NCBI RefSeq assembly: GCF_020509005.1
Contig: NC_063012.1
Location: forward strand, 2,790,001-2,854,000
Direction of reading: 5' to 3'
DNA: 64,000 bases
DNA from: Fulvia fulva
Taxonomy: Eukaryota; Ascomycota; Dothideomycetes; Mycosphaerellales; Mycosphaerellaceae
Shown here: positions 10,244 through 22,779 of the stretch, piece by piece
Layout of the letters: each line of letters starts with the position of its first letter
How positions within the stretch are numbered: the stretch's first letter is position 1
Program-made: the position numbers and the translations under genes
Notes under the pieces: generated by a model
Seen by the model: the letters and a program-made list of their open reading frames with translations, nothing else
Databases searched by the model: none
Told to the model about the DNA's origin: nothing

Positions 10244-10545
10244 CTACAACAGAGCGGTGATGAGCGATACCGAACCTGCCCATGACATTGTCATTTCGTT
10301 TGTCGTTAGAACATGGCATGTTCGACCCTCGCATTGTGGAACCAAAAAGCTCCGAAATCTTTTGCGTTATTAGGCCAAAAGCGTATCATCAAATTCACTA
10401 CAGTATGTTAACCATCAGCTTTCGTCAATGCTTTCATGTTGGTTGTCGTGCGTCAGGAAGATTGCTCGGATTATGTCAGACGAGTCCTTGTTATAGCCGT
10501 AGAATAGAAGTTAGGTGCGCGTTACGCACGGTCGCACATTAAGTA
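10244..10545. other. 3' flank of DUF2235 gene, up to the repeat border
   Basis: Normal composition with frequent CpA and TpG up to about 10540. From about 10545 the sequence abruptly becomes TA-rich and CpA-poor. No gene was seen. Confidence 0.6.
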
Positions 10546-10697
10546 CGGCCCTGTCGTTTTAACCTATATTGTTTAAGTAGGTATATCTTATTGAATATTG
10601 CTACTATCGACTTTATTCTTAGACTATATCTTTATTAAATATAGTTCTATTGACTAACGTTATAATTTATAACTCATATTTTATTATTATAACTATA
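10546..10697. other. RIP-like AT-rich flank left of the Fot1-like element
   Basis: A 150-bp TA-rich sequence between the gene block and the left TIR. It ends in the dinucleotide TA (10696-10697), the expected target duplication of a pogo-type element. Its origin is not recognised. Confidence 0.4.
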
Positions 10698-10761
10698 ACG
10701 TAAAGCACTAGTAAGCTAGGAATACTAGTAAGCTAGGAATTTTGTCTTAGTACGACTAACT
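10698..10761 (+). repeat. Left TIR of the Fot1-like element
   Basis: 64 bp matching the reverse complement of 52906-52969 with 4 mismatches by eye; three of these are CpA/TpG-context transitions. It contains a 16-bp direct repeat, ACTAGTAAGCTAGGAA, at 10707-10722 and 10724-10739. Confidence 0.88.
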
Positions 10762-10772
10762 CGTATTCTTTA

Positions 10773-11144
10773 TTAATCGTTTTCACTACTATTAAATAGA
10801 GAACTAGTGAACTTAATACTCTTATCCAATTTAGAATTATTCTCTTTGTCTTCCTAGTACGTTCGTACGTTATAGCTAGTCCGACCGTAGTTACTATACC
10901 GCCGTCTACTTAGCTAGCCCTCTTTAGTACCCTCTGACCTATAACTCTTCTTTAACTATTCTATAGCCTTTAACGACTCGACGACTACCTATAACGAGCT
11001 AACTCTATACTCTAAGACTCCGCCGTACTAGAGACGCTTTCGTTTACGAGATCGGCGCTTTATAAGAGTCTTAACTTATCGTTTAAGCTTAGAGTTACGA
11101 GCTCTAAGAAGCGTATTCTCTTATAGTATTACTTTGCCGCCTTT
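10773..11144 (-). pseudogene. Fot1-like transposase, C-terminal fragment
   Basis: Reading the minus strand from 11144 gives ENTLLRARNSKLKR, then KRRSRKRKR and YGGVLEYRVSSL, ending in a stop at 10773-10775. This is the basic C-terminal tail typical of Fot1/pogo transposases. It is interrupted by TAA/TAG at positions expected to be Gln. It starts directly at the D1 LTR boundary. Confidence 0.7.
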
Positions 11145-11349
11145 TATTACGAGACTATAGTACGGGAGTATAAGGGTATAGTATTAACGAAGTCGATAGC
11201 TAAAGAGAGAAGAGAGTCTAAGAACGAGGCCTATACTTAAAGGCCGAGGTGTCGGGCGTCGGTATCGGGCCGAGCTTAGTCATCCGGGTCACGTGACCCG
11301 GGGTCACGTGATCAGATTCGAATCCTCTACTTACGGAGCGGCCGTAACA
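11145..11349 (-). repeat. D1 3' LTR
   Basis: 205 bp, starting TATTACGAG (TG changed to TA) and ending GTAACA. It differs from 40588-40792 at 3 positions by eye. It is followed by a C-rich stretch (CAACCCCCCCTC) whose complement is the polypurine tract of a minus-strand element. It holds an 18-bp palindrome at 11284-11301. Confidence 0.9.
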
Positions 11350-11947
11350 CAACCCCCCCTCAAAAATACCTTCGTCTCGAAGCGTATATCCTTAAATCTC
11401 CCTTAGCGTAAACGCGAAAGCTTAATTATCCTCTATATCGTTCGTTTTGTCTATTAGCTCTAATAACTTACTAGAGGTAGGTACTAAAACCCTTTTAATA
11501 TAGCTATCGTTAGTATTAGGCGTATAGTTATCCTTAGCTAGAGCTATAGGGCTATTACCTTTACGTAGAGGCTATACTATTACGGTTAACTAAGGTACTA
11601 GATCTATTACGTTCGCGTCCGGCCTTATATCGACTAAGGTCTTATTCGGAATATAATCTTCTAGCGGATAAAAGTTAATTAGTATAGACTTAGTTAGGTT
11701 ATTATACTTAAAGTCTACGACTACCTTTAGTACATCCTTATATACTACGCTCGCGGGCTCCTAGGTAGACTTACTATCTAAATAGCCCTTCTATTTTACT
11801 AGTATAGTAATGCCTCTACCCTTTGGCTTAGAATCTAGGACGCGTTTAACCTCCTAGGTCTTGAACGTATTACTAGTTTTATTAGTAACCTCGATCGGCG
11901 GCGGTCGTACGTTATCTTCTAGATCTATCGGTTAGAGAAGATTTAAA
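11350..11947 (-). pseudogene. D1 integrase C-terminus and chromodomain-like end
   Basis: The minus-strand translation gives a chromodomain-like segment (EVKRVLDSKPKGRG, then LVKQKGYLDSKSTxEP) followed by a tail rich in Asn, Thr and Asp. Stops fall at expected Gln/Trp codons. It continues on the far side of element A at 25471. Confidence 0.65.
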
Positions 11948-11952
11948 TAGAA

Positions 11953-12136
11953 TGTTACGGGCAGCCCGCGACCCCCTACTATAGCTACGTCGGCCCGGCT
12001 GAACCGCGGACCTTCCGTATCGGGTTAGCGCGGCTTAGCTTTACTTTATAACTTCGCCGCGCCTCGCGCTCCTCTTTCGTAGCTTCGTAGAATAATAACT
12101 ATCTCGTTCGGACCCTATAATACGCGCGCCCTTATA
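11953..12136 (+). repeat. Element A 5' LTR
   Basis: 184 bp from TGTTACGGGCAG to GCCCTTATA. The terminal CA is read as TA, consistent with RIP. Confidence 0.92.
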
Positions 12137-12449
12137 GTTTGTTCTACTACCCTACCTAGATCGCGGATCTAGGTAAGGGACGCGTAATAATAGGAATAGA
12201 TAGAACCGTAGAACTCGAGAACGCGTAGAGTCGCATTAGAACATAGAACACGGTAAGGCGTATAGCGCGTAGATACCTAGAGAACGTAACGTAGCGATAT
12301 TATTAGTAGGTAGTCGCGCGCTCGTAGACAGTTAGGATATAGGCACCGTCACGCCTCCCCTAAACCTAGACAATATAACTTTATAAATAGCAAACGGCGG
12401 CATACTACCGCTACCTAAGCCTAAGGGCAAAAGTAAATAGCGTATATCT

Positions 12450-14400
12450 CTTTTCCCCGACCTCTCCTCTTTTCCTTAGAGTTAGACATAGGACGATAAC
12501 CGGCGGGTTATAGTAGATACCGGTATCGCGCTATAATAAGAGATTAATAAAGCTTACTAGAAGGCCTTCGAGCGAGAAGAAGGTAGTAAGATTGACTTTA
12601 TAGAACTGTTCGAGTTCAAGCTCGAAGAGAACCTAGGCGGCGACCTAGACGAGGTGTATCTATTACTCGACGAGGCAGAACACATTCTCGTATCCGAATA
12701 CTAGAATGTCACCCTAGACAACCTCACGACCCTTACATCCTAACACCCGAAGACTACCTACGACTTCGTACTATAAGTAGTCAATACGGCGATTACTAAG
12801 GGTAGACAACTCGATGTAATAGAGCGAGCTAACGACCTCTAGAACACCTAGTACACTACGCTATACACCGAATACGACCGTATCTATAAGATGCTACAAA
12901 GTGAAGAGCTTGTTATATAGAAAATAGTAGCAGATCTTAAGAGTAAGAAGGATTACGACCTAGCTAAGTTATAAGAGCTAGAGAAGAAATATAAGGAAGC
13001 TAATAACCTATATAAGCAGTTTAGCGAGATCTACGAGAAGGAGAAGAAGAAGGTACAAGATGCTAAGGTGAAGAACTAGGCCCTATAACAAGAAGTCGAT
13101 GACCTAAAGGCTCGGCTTAAGGTAGGAGACACTATATAGAACGGAGGTAGGGGCCGCTTAGGCCGCCGACCCTCTCGTTCCCGCCTACGCGAGACCTTAC
13201 TCGAGTAGCTATTACGTAGGTATCGCGAAGCTACTAGTAGAGGTAGCGGTAGCGGTAGTAGTAATAACGATAGAGACGACTATAACCGTAGTAATAATAG
13301 CCGAGGACGTAATAACGACCGTCCGCGACTAGGACCTAACAATAGTCGTAACTCGAGAATACGTAACACCCGTACCTAGACACTACTAGTTGACCTTCTA
13401 GAACGTCTCTTTACTATTTACCGTACCCTTACTCGCGGTATAGAGATCGGTAAGGGTGTGCCTAACCCTAAGCACTTTAAGAACGATAATAACCCTAATT
13501 TCGACAGCTAGTATAGTAGTGTTCTCCTAAAGCTAACTATAGTAACCTTCCGTACTAAGGTAGATAGTCTACGCTTCGTATATAGGTAGACGTAAGGTGA
13601 TCCTTAGCGAAGTATTAAGCCGAGGATCCCTATACCTAGACAGTAGTCCTTTAACGAGTTTAAGACTAGAGAAGAGTTATTAGATTAGATAACACGCTAA
13701 TATAGTATACGTAATAAAGGAACTAAGGCTATAGTTAATATTACTACCTATAAGTAAGAACAAGGCGAAACCTTTATAGCCTTCTATATACGCTACTCGA
13801 AGTTACGCGCCTAGATGTTATAGACTAATAAGACCGAGCTTATACTGTTCCGTAACCGACTAAACCGTAAGTACTTTATTAAGACCTTCGGCGACCGCGA
13901 AGTCGACCGCCGCCTAGATAGTATATAAGACGTTATCGAGGAGTATACCGTACTAGACGAGAGCTTCTACGAGACAGATCGACTATACCCGTAGAAGGAG
14001 CGCCCCCGTAGTAATAGCAACTCGAACGGTAATAGCGGCTAGAATAACTAGAATAACGGTAACGTAGTTACTAGTACCGCTACTAGTATAGTAGGTGCCT
14101 TAGTATAGCGCCTACTATAGTACGCTAGTACTAAGAAGAAGGAGGATCTACCGACATATCTATAGAACCTACCTACGCTTAACCGTAAGTAGCGCGAAGA
14201 CCTTAAGAAGTAGGGTAAGTACTACCGCTACCGTATAGGTTCTTACGTATCGACTAACCCTAAATACCTAATATATAGGTACGATAGTAACTATCGCCTA
14301 CCGCGTCTACGTAATACTACGCCGAATCCGAACGCGAACCTTAGTTCCCTAGCCGCCGATCTATAGTAGGGAAATAGTACGACCGCTACCTAAGCGTAGT
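12450..14400 (+). pseudogene. Element A gag
   Basis: The plus-strand conceptual translation contains an acidic N-terminal part, a Lys/Glu-rich coiled coil (ELEKKYKEANNLYKQF), an Arg/Ser/Asn-rich linker and a retrotransposon gag core (FNEFKTREELLD, FIAFYIRYSKL, FGDREVDRRLDSI). It is broken by many TAG/TAA codons where Gln or Trp is expected. Boundaries are approximate. Confidence 0.65.
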
Positions 14401-14649
14401 AGATAGCGGTCACCCGAACTTCCTAGGATAGAAAGAGCATAAGATTGAGAGACACGGAATGTAAGAGACAGTAATAGACTATAGTAAGGAGCTTAAGATA
14501 TCGGTATATGTACTAGATAAATAACAGCTAGCTATATACCCTTATATATTGTTACCCGTAATAATATAATATAGAAAGGCTCGAGGCCTTATAAATTCTG
14601 CTTCTACCTCTCTCTTTCTTAACTAGAAATTTATACGTAAATACATAAT

Positions 14650-16488
14650 ACCCCTAATCCCTTTAACGTAAAGCCGACGACTAACACTAGGAGATAGAAC
14701 GGCCACTACACGGCAGATTATATACGCGGCCCTTATAGACGTAGTTATCGGCGATTATTACGAGCAAATATTATACTACATCACCGACCTCGAATACAAT
14801 ATCGTCTTTAGCCTACCGTAGCTTATAGCGTACGACCTAAACATCTTCTAGGAGATAGGCGAGGTGGCATTTAGATTGGATTACTACTTTAGTCACTGTC
14901 TATAGAATAAGACATCGATAATAGTACAATCCCTAAACTATCGCGAGAAGAAGAAGTAGGCACTAGTACGGTACGGACTAGAGCCCTTCACTAGAGAAGT
15001 AGCGAGCTTTTATAGTAGGAGGGACGGAGCTGAACGTCTTATTATATAACCTAGAAGACATAGACGATAAAGAAGTAGACTACTAGGGCGTTTCTTAACG
15101 CGCGTAGGGAATATACGCGTACCGGCCTAGGGCTAAGTACTTCTATATCATGCCTACTAGGCGTAAGAGTAACGACGGAAAGCTTAAGCTAAGTATAATA
15201 GCTACTAATAATCTGGACCAATTCTTGAACAAGCAGTTTAATCACAACCCGAAGGAGAAGTTGCCGCCGATATACTACGATATTACGGACGCTTTCTTAG
15301 CTAAGGATTATAAAGGACTCCTACCTTACCGACTAGGCGTAGATCATAAGATTCATATTAAGCCTAATAGTCTATAAGAGCTACTATACCGTAAGCCCTA
15401 CGGCCTAGCTAAGAAGGAGAACGAAGTAGTCAAGAAATGGCTAGACGAGTAAACATCTAAAGGAAAGGTACGGAAAGTAGGGCAAAAGACGAGCTAGTCT
15501 CCTACACTAGTACTAGTAGTACGTAAGCCTAGAGGTGGGCTACGTATTTATATCGACTATAGAGGATTGAATACGATCACTATTAAGAACCGGTTTCCGA
15601 TTCCCTTAATATAAGAGACGCTTAACCGTATATACGGCAAGAAGTACTTCACGAAGCTAGACATTATAGCAGCCTTTAACAAGTTACGGATAGCTAAAGG
15701 GTACGAGTAGTTAACGGCGTTTACGACACGATACGGTATCTACGAGTGTCTAGTGCTACTATTCGGCTTGTATAACGGACTAGTATCGTTCTAATTATAC
15801 ATTAATAAGGTCTTATAAGAACACCTAGACGACTTTGTGTCGGCCTACCTAGATAACGTACTTATCTTTAGTAACACCTTAGAGGAGCATATTAAACACG
15901 TACGGAAGGTTCTTACTAAGCTACGCGATATAGGACTTATAGTAGATATCGATAAAAGCGAATTCTACTAATAGAAGGTAAGGTATCTTAGGCTAATTAT
16001 AACCCCTAACGGTATCGAGATAGACCCCGAGAAACTTGAATATATTTAGACATAGGAAGCTCCTAAGAACCTAAAGGATGTCTAGGCCTTCCTTAGATTT
16101 ACTAACTTCTATAGGCGGTTCATCGAAGCATTTTCGCGTATAGCTACTCCTCTTATAAACCTAACTAAGTCGGACGGACTAAGCAATTATAAGAACAGAA
16201 GGATTTAATAGTCACTAGATTACTAACGAGCCTTTAATAATTTGAAAGCTACGTTTAGCAAAGCCGGTATGCTCGTACATTATATACTAGGTAGGGAAAC
16301 GGTAGTAGAGACGGATTCTTTAGATTTTATAAACGCCGGCGTGCTTTCGTAGTATAACGAGAAGGGTGTGCTACATCCTATAGCCTTCTACTCGAAGAAA
16401 TTGAGTCTATAGGAGTACAATTATAAAATCTATAACAAGGAACTGTTAGCTATTATCAAGGCTTTTAAGGAATAGAGACCCGAGCTCG
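14650..16488 (+). pseudogene. Element A protease-RT-RNase H (N-terminal part)
   Basis: The short open run 15150-15377 is the linker before RT. RT follows with [54 protein letters not shown] and the catalytic YLDN at 15846-15857 (usually YLDD), then the RNase H start LLAIIKAFKE. The frame is cut at 16488 by element B and resumes at 22780. Stops replace Gln/Trp. Confidence 0.85.
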
Positions 16489-17008
16489 TGTTAGGGCGAG
16501 AGCCTAGCCTATAAGATACAAGGGTAAAAGCGAGAATGTAGGTACGAAGTATAGATACAAAAGGGTATAGTATTATTACTACACAAAACAAAAGACGAAG
16601 GAAGTAAGAGAGGCCTAGGGAAGGCTAGATATTTATACGCGACCCTCGCGAGTACGTGTCCCCGTATTAATAGGGCTAACCCGTACGAAGCCGCGCTTAG
16701 TAGCTTTGCTCAAAACCTTATTCTAACCTGCCCTACGTTCCGAGTCTTCTACGTGCTTCTTCTAGGGTCTAGCGTAGTCGCGGGTACTCGCGGGAGTGCC
16801 GTAAGTCATATAGTCACGAGCCGAAGTGAATCTGTTAAGGTTTAGTAGAGGGGTGAATTTAGAGGGCTAGGTCCCGTAGTAAATATTACGGGGCATATGA
16901 TTCTTAGCGCTTATATACTAAGCTAGACTGTCTCTTCTTGACGACTTCTAAGCACTCTAAGGCTCTTCTGTCCCTACCTTTTATACTCTCTATAGGGAGA
17001 CTATAATA
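16489..17008 (-). repeat. Element B 3' LTR
   Basis: 520 bp, starting TGTTAGGGCGAG and ending CTATAATA. It is followed by GTAGCCCCCCC, the complement of a polypurine tract for a minus-strand element. Confidence 0.93.
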
Positions 17009-17049
17009 GTAGCCCCCCCGAACAAAGCTAAGTTCCTACGAAGCCGTAG

Positions 17050-20000
17050 TAGTTCTATATATCGAGGATGTTTAGCTTTAGTACTAGGCCTAGGCCTAAT
17101 GTCATAGTCGATACACTATTAGTAAGCCCCGTCGAAGAGCTTAGATTCGAAGAGCCTACCGATATTAACTTCTAGGCCGTCTACGCGGGCGTAGTATTCT
17201 TCGATTGCTTAACGATTAAAGATGATATGTTAGATAGGTTCCTATAAGGTATCCTACTTAGGGCAACCTTGCTATTCGACTTTATACTTGATCGGCGGTA
17301 GTCCTTTAACGTCGTTAGGCTCTACGCGGATTGCCCGGATCTTACGGACGGCATAGTCGTTAGAAGGTAGGTTAATAGGCTCGTCGACTTCTACTTTATC
17401 GGGAGGACCTAGTATGTCTTGGTTTTAGTTCGGGAATAGGTCCTTAGCCGACGGCCGAAGGCGTACGGGATAGAAGACGTCGTGGATCTTTATGTTCGTA
17501 CGAAGAGCTAGACGGTAGGCGTGTGAACTAATACGCTCGGTAATCTCAAAAGGACCTAGGTTCTTCTAGTTTAGCTTCTTAGAGGGGCGGTCTGTCTTGA
17601 TGTTCTTAGAGTTAAGGTAGACTATATCGCCTACTTAGTAGTCGGGAGCTAGCTAGCGACGACGATTAGCTTGATCCTCGTAGATTGCTTATACGTACAC
17701 TATCTCGTCGTGAACTTCTTTATAGATCTATAAGAGTATAGTAGCGAACTCGTCTACTGCTTACTCGTTTACGTCTTCGGTAGGCGGGAGAGGTTCTTCT
17801 AGTTCTATACCTATACGAGGGTAGTAACCTCTCGTAGTATAGAAGGGAGAGTAGCTAGTAGTCTCCGAGTCCTAGTTACGAGTAGCGAACTCTACCGTAG
17901 GGATATGCTAAGGCCAATCCTTCTAGTAGTAGTCGACGAAGTAACGAAGGACCTGCTCGAGGATAGCGTTCGTAATTTCGGTCTAGCCGTCGGTCTGTAG
18001 CTAAAAACTAGTCGAGAGGTTATACTTAATGCCTAGGATAGTACATAGACGCTTCTAGAAGTACGAGATGAACTAGGTGCCTCTGTTAGAGGTGATACTA
18101 TCCGGGAGGCCTTAAAAGCGCTAGACGAATTCGTAGAACAAGCGAGTAGTCTCCTTTACGGTCATGCTCTAGTACGGGATTATATACCGGTCCTTAGAGT
18201 GACGGTCTACGATCACTAGAAGGGCCTTTGCTTTTACGCCGCTAAAGGTCTTACCGTAAGGAAGATCGGTAATAAAGTCTATAGTAATGTGCTTCTACGG
18301 ACGATTAGGAGCCGGGAGAGGGTATAAGAGACCGTAGGGACGGTAGCGGTTAGCTTTAGCTCTTCGGTAAGTAGCGTAGTTTAGTACGTAGCGGCGGACG
18401 TCCTTCTAGGAATACGGCTACTAGTAATACCTAGCGAGGAGCTTATAGGTCTTAGCTACGCCTAGGTAACCCCTAGAGGCGGAGTCGTAGATAATTTAAA
18501 GAATCTTAGCTCGGATATTAGAGCCTTCGGGCTACGGTACGTAAAGCTTCTTACGGAAGTAGACGACACCTCCCTAGAGCTCGTACTCGGATAGCGAGAA
18601 GCCCGGGAATGTCCTCGCGCTAGATTTAAGGGCCTGAACTAACTCTTAGGCGTCTATGTCGGTATCGTACGCTATTCGTACTCGTACTATAATGCCTTCG
18701 GGCTGCTCCTTATTATTAAACCCCTTAAAGTCTAATTCGGATAAGCCGTCGGTCGTTACTAAGCCCTCTTTATCGTCGTTCAAGTCCTTAGCGTCCGAGG
18801 CGTATTCTTTAGGCTCGGATTCATCGTTACTCTCGTTAAGGTAGGTAGGAGCGAGCACGAGAGTAGCAAAGGAAGCGGCGAGCGTAGGCTAGCCGTTCGA
18901 TAGGTACTCTCGAAGCTCGGAAGAGAGGTTATACTCTTTAATAACTTGTTGCCCTACGATTTGCCGGCCCCCTCTTCGATTAACTAGAGAGTTACTAGGG
19001 CGGCGGGTAAGGGCGTCGGCTATCGAGTTGGCCTTACCGGGCGTATACGAGATTACGAAGTTAAACCGGGAGAGGAACTCGCTCTAGCGGGCCTAGCGAC
19101 GATTAAGTAGCTTGCTCTTTATAAAGTAGACGAGGTTCTTATAGTCGGAGCTTACTTAGACGGGTATAGTAGAGCCTTCGAGCTCGGGGCGCTACTCTTC
19201 GAAAGCTTTAACGATAGCGAGAAGCTCCTTGTCGTAGATCTCGTAGTTATACTCCGTAGCGGTCATCTTCTTAGAGAGGAAGGCGATAGGTAACTAGGGG
19301 GATTTAGGCGAGCGGCGTTATAGTAGGACACCGCCTACTACGCCGTCGGATACGTCGGTCTCTACACGGGTCTCTAGTTCGAAATCGAAGTGCCGTAGAA
19401 GCGGGTTCTTAATAAACTTCGCTTTGAGCAAGTCAAAAGCCTCCTAGCATTCGTCGGTCTAGGCGAACTTCTCACCCTTACGCGTAAGCTTCGTCAAAGG
19501 GCGTACTACGCCCGAAAATGCGTAGATGAAGCGGCGGTAGAAGTTAGTAAAGCCTAGGAAACCCTAGACCTCTTTAACGTTCGTAGGAGCATCCTATTCG
19601 ACGATAGCGTCGATCTTCTCTTAGTCCATCTTGATACCGTCTACGGTAATAATCAAACTAAGGAACTTGACTTCGGTCTTCTTAAACTCGTACTTATCGA
19701 TATCGAGCTATAAGCCGGCGTCTACGAGCTTCTAAAGGACCTTATAGACGTGCTCGCGGTGCTCCTCCTTAGTCTCGCTATAGACTAGGATGTCGTCGAT
19801 GTAGGTAGTATAGAACTGATCGAGGAACTCCTAAAGGATGTCGTTAATGAAGTTCTAGAAGGTACTAGGCCCGTTATAAACGCCGAAGGGCATAACGAGC
19901 GACTCGAACAGCCCGTAGCGAGTACGGAAGGCTATAAGATACTCGTGTCCTTCTACTATTCGTAACTTGTTAAACGTAGCGATAACATCGAGCTTAGTGA

Positions 20001-20990
20001 AGTACTTGGCCTTAGAGAGGCGCTCGAGCGTCTCCTAAATCAACGGTATTAGGTAGCGGTTCTTCTTTATAATAGCGTTTAAGCCTCGGTAGTCTACGTA
20101 GAAGCGTAGACTACTACCGGGCTTCTTAACGAACATAACGGGACTACTAGCGCTAGAACGGCTCGCTCGAATAAACCCCTTCTTTAGGTTCTCTTCGAGG
20201 TATCTCTTAAGGACGATAAGCTCTTCTCGGGATATAGAATATAACGGTCCGAACGGTGTCTCTACACCTTCTTCTAGCTTAATCTTATAGTCGTAAGGGC
20301 GATAAGGAGGTAGCTCGTCTACGGCTTTAGTATCGAATACGTAGAGGATGTGGTGTGCCTAAGGAGGGACCTTCGTAGTAGGGTCGGTAGGTGTACGCTT
20401 CTTGTCGAGCTTCTCGAGGGCGATGTCGATATCGCGGAGAGAGGCGGCGAAGACTTAAGCTTTAGGCTACTTAGTAGTAGTAGTAAAGGCAGCGGCGTTC
20501 ACCTAGAAGATCTTAGTATACTCAGGACCGCGCTAAGGCGGCGGAGAAGGCGGAGGTACCGGAGGAACTTCTAGAGGGAAGCTGATAGTAAGGGAAGTCT
20601 AGTCAATAATAGGTCGGTATCGTCTAAACTAGGGGAGGCCGAGGATAAACTTCTAATACGGTAGGGACGTAAGGAAGCTAGTGATCGACATACGCTTACC
20701 TCCGAGGGTAATTGACGTGTGTATAACATAAGTAATCTTACTAGTAGTAGTCTCCGTGCCGTTAAAGAGTTCAAGGGTACGAGGGTACTTTAGTTCCTAG
20801 GGTTCGAGGTTAAGAGAGGTCGCGAGTTTATAGTCTATAAAAGACTCGCCTAGTGCGCTAGTGTCTATAAGAGTGAGATTGGAAGAAGAGAGTTTCTTTA
20901 AGCCGATATTTACATTCGTAACGAACGGTTTATAAGCGTAGTCCTTGCCCGTCTCGTCGTATAGGTCTAGCTATACTATATTGATCCTCA
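17050..20990 (-). pseudogene. Element B pol (protease-RT-RNase H-integrase-chromodomain)
   Basis: Same domain order as B' but with many more stops and substitutions. Example: the protease motif read as MDTGA in B' (62476-62490) is IDTSA here (20854-20868), both changes being TpG to TpA. Only short frames survive, such as 18646-18858 (acidic linker between RNase H and integrase). Confidence 0.85.
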
Positions 20991-21009
20991 ACTTCTTTCC
21001 TCTCTTCAC

Positions 21010-22215
21010 TTTCGGTAAACGTTATTCTTAGTCTTCATCGCGTCGATAAGGAAGACCTAGGCTTTTTCCTGCTTAGCGGGAGTAGTAGGAGCAGGCTCGA
21101 TAGCGCCGATAGCGCCGCGAACCGGGTTACGGGCGTTACGGGTAGCGAGCTACGGACAGTTAGCTACGATATAGCCTAGACCGCCGTAGTAGGTATAGAG
21201 TCCGGCCTAGCGACGGCGAAGCTTCTCTTCGGGAGTAAGCTTACCGTTAACGAGGCCCTAGACTCGAGGGACGGCGGCACTAGCGCTAAGATCTATAGCG
21301 TTACCTATAGAGACGGGAGGGAGAGCCGTAGGAGCGGCGGCGCCTAGTAGAGCAGCGAAGTGGCTTCCGGGACCACGAGGCTAACGACCTTAAGAACGGG
21401 AAGCGAGGAGAGAGGCGGTGTGTTTTATATTAGAGTCGAGGCGCTAGTAGGTCTCGACGAGCTTACGGAAGCTTATAGTACCGACGTCCTTATCCTCGAG
21501 GGCTCGAAGAAGCTCTACTAATAAACTACGGCGGAGAGTACTCTTCTTAGTCTCTTCGTTATAGCCGGTAAACCCGATGTCGCGGTTAAAGGCCGCGAGG
21601 TACTCGGCGAAGCTCTTGTTCTTCTAGAGGAGGTTATAGATAGCGTTCTAGGCGGTAGCTCTACGGTCTAGATCACTAAAGGCAGTACGGAGGTCCTATA
21701 TCAAGGTGAGGACGTCCGGGTAGCCGATAGTCTACGTGGCGTTATCGATATAGTATTATACCTAAGCCGCGGCGTCTCCCCGAAGGAGGGAGAAGACGTA
21801 CGTGACTTTGTCCTTCTCTTACGGAAAGTGGTCGGCATTAGCTAACAGCTTGATAGTGAGCTATGTCTCAAATGCCTTAAACTTGCTCTTATTGCCGTCG
21901 AACTCGTCTAGGTCGTTAACCTTCTTAGAGAAGTACTAGCGGCGGTTATCGTCGGCGTACGGGGCGAGGTTCTAGAAGGTGTTTATAATACCTTAAAGGT
22001 ATGTTACTTAGTTGTTTGCTTGCTCGACCTACTAGGCGGTCTCGCGGAAAGAGGAGACGGTACGGTTGATAAGAGCGTAGGCGGTATCGGGGTTAGCGTT
22101 TGCCTAGGTACCGAAGGTAGCGGCGTTCGAGAAGGGGATATTAGTCTACTTACTAAAGTGGAATAGAGTGTCTTAGTTATCGAGGTTGACACCTCTATCG
22201 GTAGCGTGGTCACCT
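21010..22215 (-). pseudogene. Element B gag
   Basis: RIP-mutated copy of the B' gag at 62640-63860, aligned without gaps. The minus-strand translation is heavily interrupted. Confidence 0.75.
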
Positions 22216-22259
22216 ATAAGGATAACTCGAGTGGTTAACGGTTTGTTAGTCTTTTGTGA

Positions 22260-22779
22260 TGTTAGGGCGAGAGCCTAGCCTATAAGATATAAGGGTGAAA
22301 GCGAGAATGTAGGTACGAAGTGTAGATACAAAAGGGTATAGTATAATTACTACACAAAACAAAAGACGAAGGAAGCAAGAGAGGCCTAGGGAAGGCTAGA
22401 TATTTATACGCGACCCTCGCGAGTACGTGTCCCCGTATTAATAGGGCTAACCCGTACGAAGCCGCGCTTAGTAGCTTTACTCAAAACCTTATTCTAACCT
22501 GCCCTACGTTCCGAGTCTTCTACGTGCTTCTTCTAGGGTCTAGCGTAGTCGCGGGTACTCGCGGGAGTGCCGTGAGTCATATAGTCACGAGCCGAAGTAA
22601 ATCTGTTAAGGTTTAGTAGAGGGGTGAATTTGGAGGGCTGGGTCCCGTAGTAAATATTACGGGGCATATAATTCTTGGCGCTTATACACTAAGCTAGACT
22701 GTCACTTCTTAACGACTTCTAAGCACTCTAAGGCTCTTCTGTCCCTACCTTCTATACTCTCTATAGGGAGACTATAACA
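22260..22779 (-). repeat. Element B 5' LTR
   Basis: 520 bp, starting TGTTAGGGCGAG and ending ACTATAACA, followed by the target duplication GCTCG. No canonical TGG-type primer site is obvious beside it. Confidence 0.93.

Larger units (their letters stand above)
16489..22779 (-). mobile_element. Ty3/Gypsy chromovirus element B, full-length and heavily RIP-mutated
   Basis: 6291 bp, with 520-bp LTRs and the target duplication GCTCG (16484-16488 and 22780-22784), inside the RNase H region of element A. The internal part (17009-22259, 5251 bp) has exactly the same length as that of B' (58631-63881) and aligns at a constant offset of 41622 wherever I checked. It encodes gag-pol on the minus strand. 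Confidence 0.95.
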
